Shown piece by piece: positions 59,760-64,000 of a stretch of 64,000 bases of DNA. The DNA is taken from positions 32,918,085 to 32,982,084 of the forward strand of contig CM055102.1 of assembly GCA_029204225.1 (NCBI GenBank), written 5' to 3'. Made by a program: the position numbers and the translations under genes. The notes under the pieces were generated by a model. It saw only the letters and a program-made list of their open reading frames with translations, did no database searches and was not told the DNA's origin. The stretch's first letter is position 1; every line of letters begins with the position of its first letter. The DNA is from Diphasiastrum complanatum. Its lineage: Eukaryota > Streptophyta > Lycopodiopsida > Lycopodiales > Lycopodiaceae.

Positions 59760-60890
59760 TATTTTTAGCCCATCAGGACCATTAAGAGAAATATTCTCAT
59801 AGCATTTCACGATGTCAGTAGACCACATCGAAGTGATTTTGTCAAGCACATTAAGATAAAATTCAGTAGATGAATCGCACTATCAAAATAGGTTGGTATC
59901 CACATTTAGGATACTCTGGTATGAAGTTGCCTTAAGATAAAATTCAGTAGATGAATCGCACTGCCAGAATAGGTTGGTATCCACATTTAGGATACTCTGG
60001 TATGAAGTTGTCTTAAGGCCTGCTCTCTTCATAAGGAGCGAAGTCAGCATACCAAGAGTTCCGGAAATAAACGTGGCCACTTTAGGAAAATAACAGTCAT
60101 GTGTGTTTGTAATCCATCTGAACATATTTTTATGTGCCTTGAAGGTACAAAGTAAGAAAGATAATTCTTCTTTTCCTATTAGAAAATCAGGTATTTTAGT
60201 AGTAAAAGTATCTCGGATCTCAATCATAGCCATGTCTAGTGTATTATCATTTTCTTTTGGAACAAAATCTGGACTCAACAATCTCACTTAAGCCAAATTT
60301 CTTACAAGATAGATGCACATAAAACATGGGTAATGTTGAGCCTTATCCACACCATTCACATATAGATTGGTAGTAGTCCAATTATGCTCATCAATGGCAT
60401 TAGTAAGTTTTTTATTCATAATACTTTTTCCATGTAGCCACTTAGTATTCTTCAAAAAGTTTGTTACAGCAACTTTGCAAATCAGGGCATGTTCCATAAC
60501 AGTCTCATTATCAATATTTTGATAAGTAGGTAAAAAACTTGTCAATTCAAACCATCCACGATAAACTTCTAAAGCTACCTCATTTATATTAGACTGGCGC
60601 AATGGGATGTGATTAAGTCCTTTGTTCAATTCATTCTTTAATTAAAACTTTGCTTCTAATAATTCCAGTATCCACGATACAACATGCCCAAAAATTTCCG
60701 ACACTTTAAAACGTTTATTGTAGGCGCAAGTACAAGGTGGAATGTTGTCGACATCGAAATCATAGAAAACTTGAAAAGATTTATACCATTCATGCTTCAA
60801 ATGTGGAAAGTAAGACCAACCAAACACGATAAGTTTAAAAGTCTCATCAATATGACCAAAAATCTGAAGTAAGGTTTAAGCATATAGTTG
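59760..60890 (-). pseudogene. Penelope-like reverse transcriptase remnant
   Basis: Minus strand, one frame from about 60880 to 59770 interrupted by TAA codons (near 60640 and 60286) and by a duplicated block. Readable in order: IVFGWSYFPHLKHEW, a P-P-C-T-C segment (Cys codons at 60734-60732 and 60728-60726), EIFGHVVSW, NKGLNHIPLRQSNINEVALE, KTKWLHG-like basic part, FPKVATFISGTLGMLTSLLM, DSSTEFYLNVLDKI and STDIVKCYENISLNGPDGL, with the likely first catalytic Asp at 59814-59816. The L-x-K-G-L-x-x-x-P segment and the later D-I-x-x-C-Y-E palm motif resemble Penelope-like RTs. The RT is cut after motif A, so no active site pair and no GIY-YIG domain is seen. Family is inferred. Confidence 0.45.
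59851..60012. repeat. 81-bp tandem duplication within the RT remnant
   Basis: 59851-59931 and 59932-60012 are almost identical. The left copy carries TGA and TAG (minus strand) where the right copy reads Trp-Gln, so the right one is closer to the original. Confidence 0.9.
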
Positions 60891-60899
60891 TTTATCATC

Positions 60900-62210
60900 A
60901 ATCCTCTCAAAGCATCTGTTGTAATAACGTAAATGCAAAAAAAAACTTCCCTCTGTCTCTTTTAACCACTAGTCGTTATCTACCAGTACTGCTGACCTCC
61001 AATATCCTTGTTTCTTCTAAGTCCTCCTGCACATGGATCAATCACGGTAAAAGTTCAGCTTTCTGATAGGAAGATCCTCCTTTCCACCACTGCTTTGCCC
61101 TTCTTTGCCTTTGTTTGGAAAATACTTTTTTTTCTCATTATTGCCACTGCTTGATATGACTGAGCTTGGATTGTTCAGATTGAAGGAACCCGTTTTTTTG
61201 CTAGTATTCTAAAAGTACTTGTCTTGCAAGGTAGAGAAGCTAGGTTTTTTCAAAAAACGTTCAATTTCTTGAAAGTTTTCAGCATCGCCAAGGTGTGCAA
61301 GGAGTTTAGCAGTAGGGTTTATGGAAAGTTCAATGGCAGCATCAATCATTGTATTGTCGGATATATAGAAAGACAATGTGGGACTTGACAACCTCTCTAG
61401 CAGGTTTATGCAACCAAAGGAAGAAGGCATTAAGCTGATTTTGTAGAGACGCACCATGAAAGAAAATGGAAAGATGATTCATTATATACCAGTTAGAGTG
61501 ATCAAACCATATGATAGAAGAATTGTTTTTGCACTTATCACCGCATCTGCACTTAAAGAAGGGTCTTTTCCAGTTCCATATTCTAGCTTGATGAAGGTTC
61601 ATTCTGTTAAAGCCGGTGTCAAAATGGCCTCCAGTTCTAGCACAGGTATGCTCAGAAGGACATCTTGAAGGTTCGAATATGTTCATCTTGATAACAGTAT
61701 CAAAGGCAATATGATTATCAAAAGAAGGATTCTTATGCAAAGCAGCAAGCTTGCATGCTTCGACTTCTTCATCGGTGAGATGAGCAAGAGCGATCCAGAT
61801 CTCAATAGAGATAGGTGCTAGGAAGTTGACAAAAGGAAGGCTTCAAAGTTTGTAAGCAGTTTTTGCAGATTTAAATTCAATGACACGACTAGGTACCAAT
61901 GGTACTTGGTAGCTATTGGCTTGACAAAATTCAAAGGCTGATTGATTTCCCACATCACAGATTTCTAGCGAGAAAGACTCTAACTGAGAAGCACTGTCTT
62001 CATCAAGGTCTTCGGTAAAAATCAACGGGTGAGGTAAAGTAGGAGCAGTAGAAGGGACAGTAGTATCAATAGAGGAGTCACCATTTTCTTTTTCCAGGCA
62101 AGCAAATACTTTCCGAACATGCGTATTACAAAATTTTTCCTCAGCAACAATTCGTTCAACATAGTTTGAAAGTTCCATATAAACTTTTTAAACCATGCTA
62201 AGGGATTCCT
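60900..62210 (-). pseudogene. Unrecognised gene with Cys-rich segment
   Basis: Minus strand, readable in pieces. 62178-61843 gives MELSNYVERIVAEEKFCNTH, an acidic stretch and SAFEFCQANSYQVPLVPSRV. About 61815-61342 gives EIWIALAHLTDEEVEACKLA, KMNIFEPSRCPSEHTCARTG, WNWKRPFFKCRCGDKCKNNS and SNWYIMNHLSIFF. 61400-61209 continues in another frame (AIELSINPTAKLLAHLGDAE), then a Ser/Asn/Lys-rich tail to about 61050. The C-R-C-x3-C group could bind metal. The strand and order suggest it stood upstream of the RT remnant in one unit. A distant similarity to ISXO2/Merlin transposases (Cys cluster then a Trp-rich helix) crossed my mind but is weak. Confidence 0.4.
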
Positions 62211-63259
62211 TCTTTTTTAAAAAATTCGTATAAATTTTGATCCAATCCATGATGCACATCAAATCAACAAGGCAAAGAATTTTATCATCCGAGCCAGCAG
62301 CATTACAAGTAGTCATATCATAAGAAGTAATCAAATTGTGAACTTCAACAGCCTTCTTCATGCAACATATAATAGTCTGAACAAAAGGACTAGGAGGAGG
62401 AAGGGGCTCCCCATAGCCAAGAGTAACCGCATCATGAAACCATCTTGTGGACTACATCATACAACAGACCTTGTTAGCCATAAAATACAAGTAAAGGTAA
62501 AGGTTTGGTGCTACCCCGACCAAAGAACCAAAGAGTAGCCGGGGTGGCAGCAGAGATGCTAGAGAAAGAATAACAAGATTTTACATAGTCCCTCTTGACA
62601 AGTCAAGACCAAACCCTTTGAACCCTTCAATTTATAGCATAGCAGGTAAAAATCTAGGTGTATAAAGTTTAACAATACAGAGTACCATAAAGAAAAGCAA
62701 GTTTTAAGACACCCAGCTGTTACCTGCCACCATCCCACACAACAAAACCGCACAAGTTAGTCGCGTGAGGAAGACAGGTGTCATAGCTTAGCATCACCTG
62801 TTATTCATGTCCGAAACAAGATTCACTACTTTATCAGCTAGGTTGAATTAAAAACAAGTACGTCCAATCTTCCCAATCATTCATTTCATAGCTTAGAAAT
62901 ACGTCCTGCCCTTTTAACGATGTCGTATCAAGGTAGATGCCGTACTGATCAGTAAATGAGCAAAAAGAACGTATTAATTTCACATATACATTCTTCATGT
63001 AAGCAGCTATCTTTCATTAGACAGATGGATAGAGACTGGCCGATGGTCACAACGCTAGGTACTAGAGCACCATCGTGCTATAGTAGCCCCCACAAGCCTC
63101 CCGTATCAGTTTATCGAGAGTCCAAGCGCCGAACAACTTGGGCAAATCCATGCCATTCAAGCACTACAAGAATTGCCGCGATTTCCAATGGGATTTCCAA
63201 TGTGAAATCGCATTTTAATTTTTTTTTGAATCGATGCGGGCGTCGCAAAATGCGTCGCT
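62211..63259. other. Spacer, nothing recognised
   Basis: No supported gene or repeat. GC content rises slightly towards the motif cluster that follows. Confidence 0.4.
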
Positions 63260-63610
63260 ATAAGGTCGTCGGAATCCGTTGCATTTAAAATCTGTCGGAA
63301 TCCGACGCCAAGCCCAAAACCGACAACCGGTTGGTAAAAATGAATGGAGAACATGCCACGTGGACGTCGGATTCTGACGGCCCGGCCACATGGAAAAAAA
63401 AAAACGAAAAAAAAAAATCTTTTTTTTTTCTACCATGTGGACGTCAGAATCCACATGGCGGGGCTGTCGTAATCCGACGTCCACGTGGAAAAAAACAACG
63501 AAATTTTTTTTTCATGCCATGTGGACGTCATTTTTTTTTTCTGTCACGTGGATGTCGGATTCCGACATCCACATTGCCGGACCGTCGGAATCTGATGTCC
63601 ACGTGGCAAA
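63260..63610. repeat. Cluster of inverted CACGTGGACGTCGGATTCCGAC motifs
   Basis: The words GCCACGTGGACGTCGG and their reverse complement GTCGGAATC..GTCCACGTGG occur about eight times in both directions (near 63267, 63293, 63355, 63433, 63464, 63516, 63543 and 63584), separated by A- or T-homopolymer runs. Neighbouring copies pair into hairpins; 63543-63575 is close to a perfect palindrome. It could be a transposon end with subterminal repeats. Short open frames across it only translate the repeats. Confidence 0.8.
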
Positions 63611-64000
63611 AAGAAAACCGTGGCAAAAACCAAACATACTTCAATCGACAGGAATTCGAAGTGCATACAAAAAATAAATGATTACGAAAAATGACATAGA
63701 TGAAACAAACTGAAAATAGATAAAGCCATACTTATTTCTGAGTGCATATGATGGCTCACTCATCTAGCAACGATGGTAGGCCAGCTCTCCAAATATCTTG
63801 CAAGGAAAATTGGGTTCTAACTCACAGAGTAGAGATAATTAAGCACCCCATAGCCAAGATATCTCAAGCTTCCAACAGAGGTAGTGAGTCAATGGCACTC
63901 TTCAAAGTTTATTTTGAGTTCTGATTTTCAACAAAAATCTAAACCCTAAAATTTACAAAGAACATAATATTAAATCAAACTCTTCTATCTATATTTTCTT
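63611..64000. other. End of window, nothing recognised
   Basis: AT-rich, short open frames without domains. Confidence 0.4.

Noticed and set aside
61209-61740. ISXO2/Merlin transposase
   Set aside because: A Cys cluster followed by aromatic helices is suggestive, but no acidic triad could be placed and the alignment is by impression only.
63331-63681. Open frames of about 100 codons over the motif cluster
   Set aside because: They translate inverted repeats and homopolymers; no domain, several overlapping frames equally open.

Overview
The window looks like transposable-element-rich nuclear DNA of a land plant. Reasons seen in the sequence: Ty1-copia elements primed by initiator-Met tRNA (TGGTATCAGAGC-type sites), Ty3-gypsy elements with tRNA-Asp-like primer sites (GGCGCCGTTGCC type) and an extra ORF after the integrase as in the Ogre/Tat/Athila group, a chromodomain-like remnant before a TGTTACGGCC LTR, and many long (CT)n/(GA)n arrays. 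I recognise no host housekeeping gene, tRNA or rRNA gene. A tyrosine recombinase, a Penelope-like reverse transcriptase and an unfamiliar transposase-like family in one window lean towards a large, possibly seed-free plant genome; that placement is inference.

Layout. 0-5.9 kb: decayed Crypton-like tyrosine recombinase (1.15-3.23 kb) behind a strong inverted repeat, then AT-rich spacer. 5.9-12.05 kb: one complete, very young copia element (LTRs, PBS, intact 1322-codon gag-pol, PPT, 5-bp target duplication). 12.05-19.9 kb: nested, broken copia elements and a solo LTR with a (CT)n tract. 19.9-29.6 kb: pieces of gypsy elements in both orientations (coiled-coil extra ORFs, LTRs, a leader with nine tandem repeats, a chromovirus end). 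29.6-31.9 kb: copia RNase H, LTR and gag in an order that implies recombination. 31.9-33.5 kb: copy A of an unrecognised transposase-like gene, cut off by a minus-strand copia (33.5-36.4 kb). 36.4-39.4 kb: more LTR and copia fragments. 39.4-48.9 kb: a long Ogre/Tat/Athila-like gypsy element with every domain visible but an RT catalytic deletion and many stops. 48.9-53.6 kb: inverted gypsy LTR, minus-strand gag, an RT scrap. 53.6-63.6 kb: the least ordinary part. It holds three clusters of an alternating palindromic 18-base motif with a GATATC core, a plus-strand acidic gene, and convergent to it copy B of the transposase-like gene with clean introns; then a Penelope-like RT remnant, another unknown decayed gene, and a dense cluster of CACGTG-containing inverted motifs.

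How it fits together. Only the copia element at 5.9-12.05 kb looks able to move. The rest is a graveyard in which in-frame stops fall mostly where Gln, Arg or Trp codons are expected, the pattern left by deamination of methylated cytosine. The best candidate for something not yet described is the transposase-like family (copies A and B), with putative acidic residues followed by C-x2-C and a QG-x-E motif, together with the motif arrays and the convergent acidic gene beside copy B.
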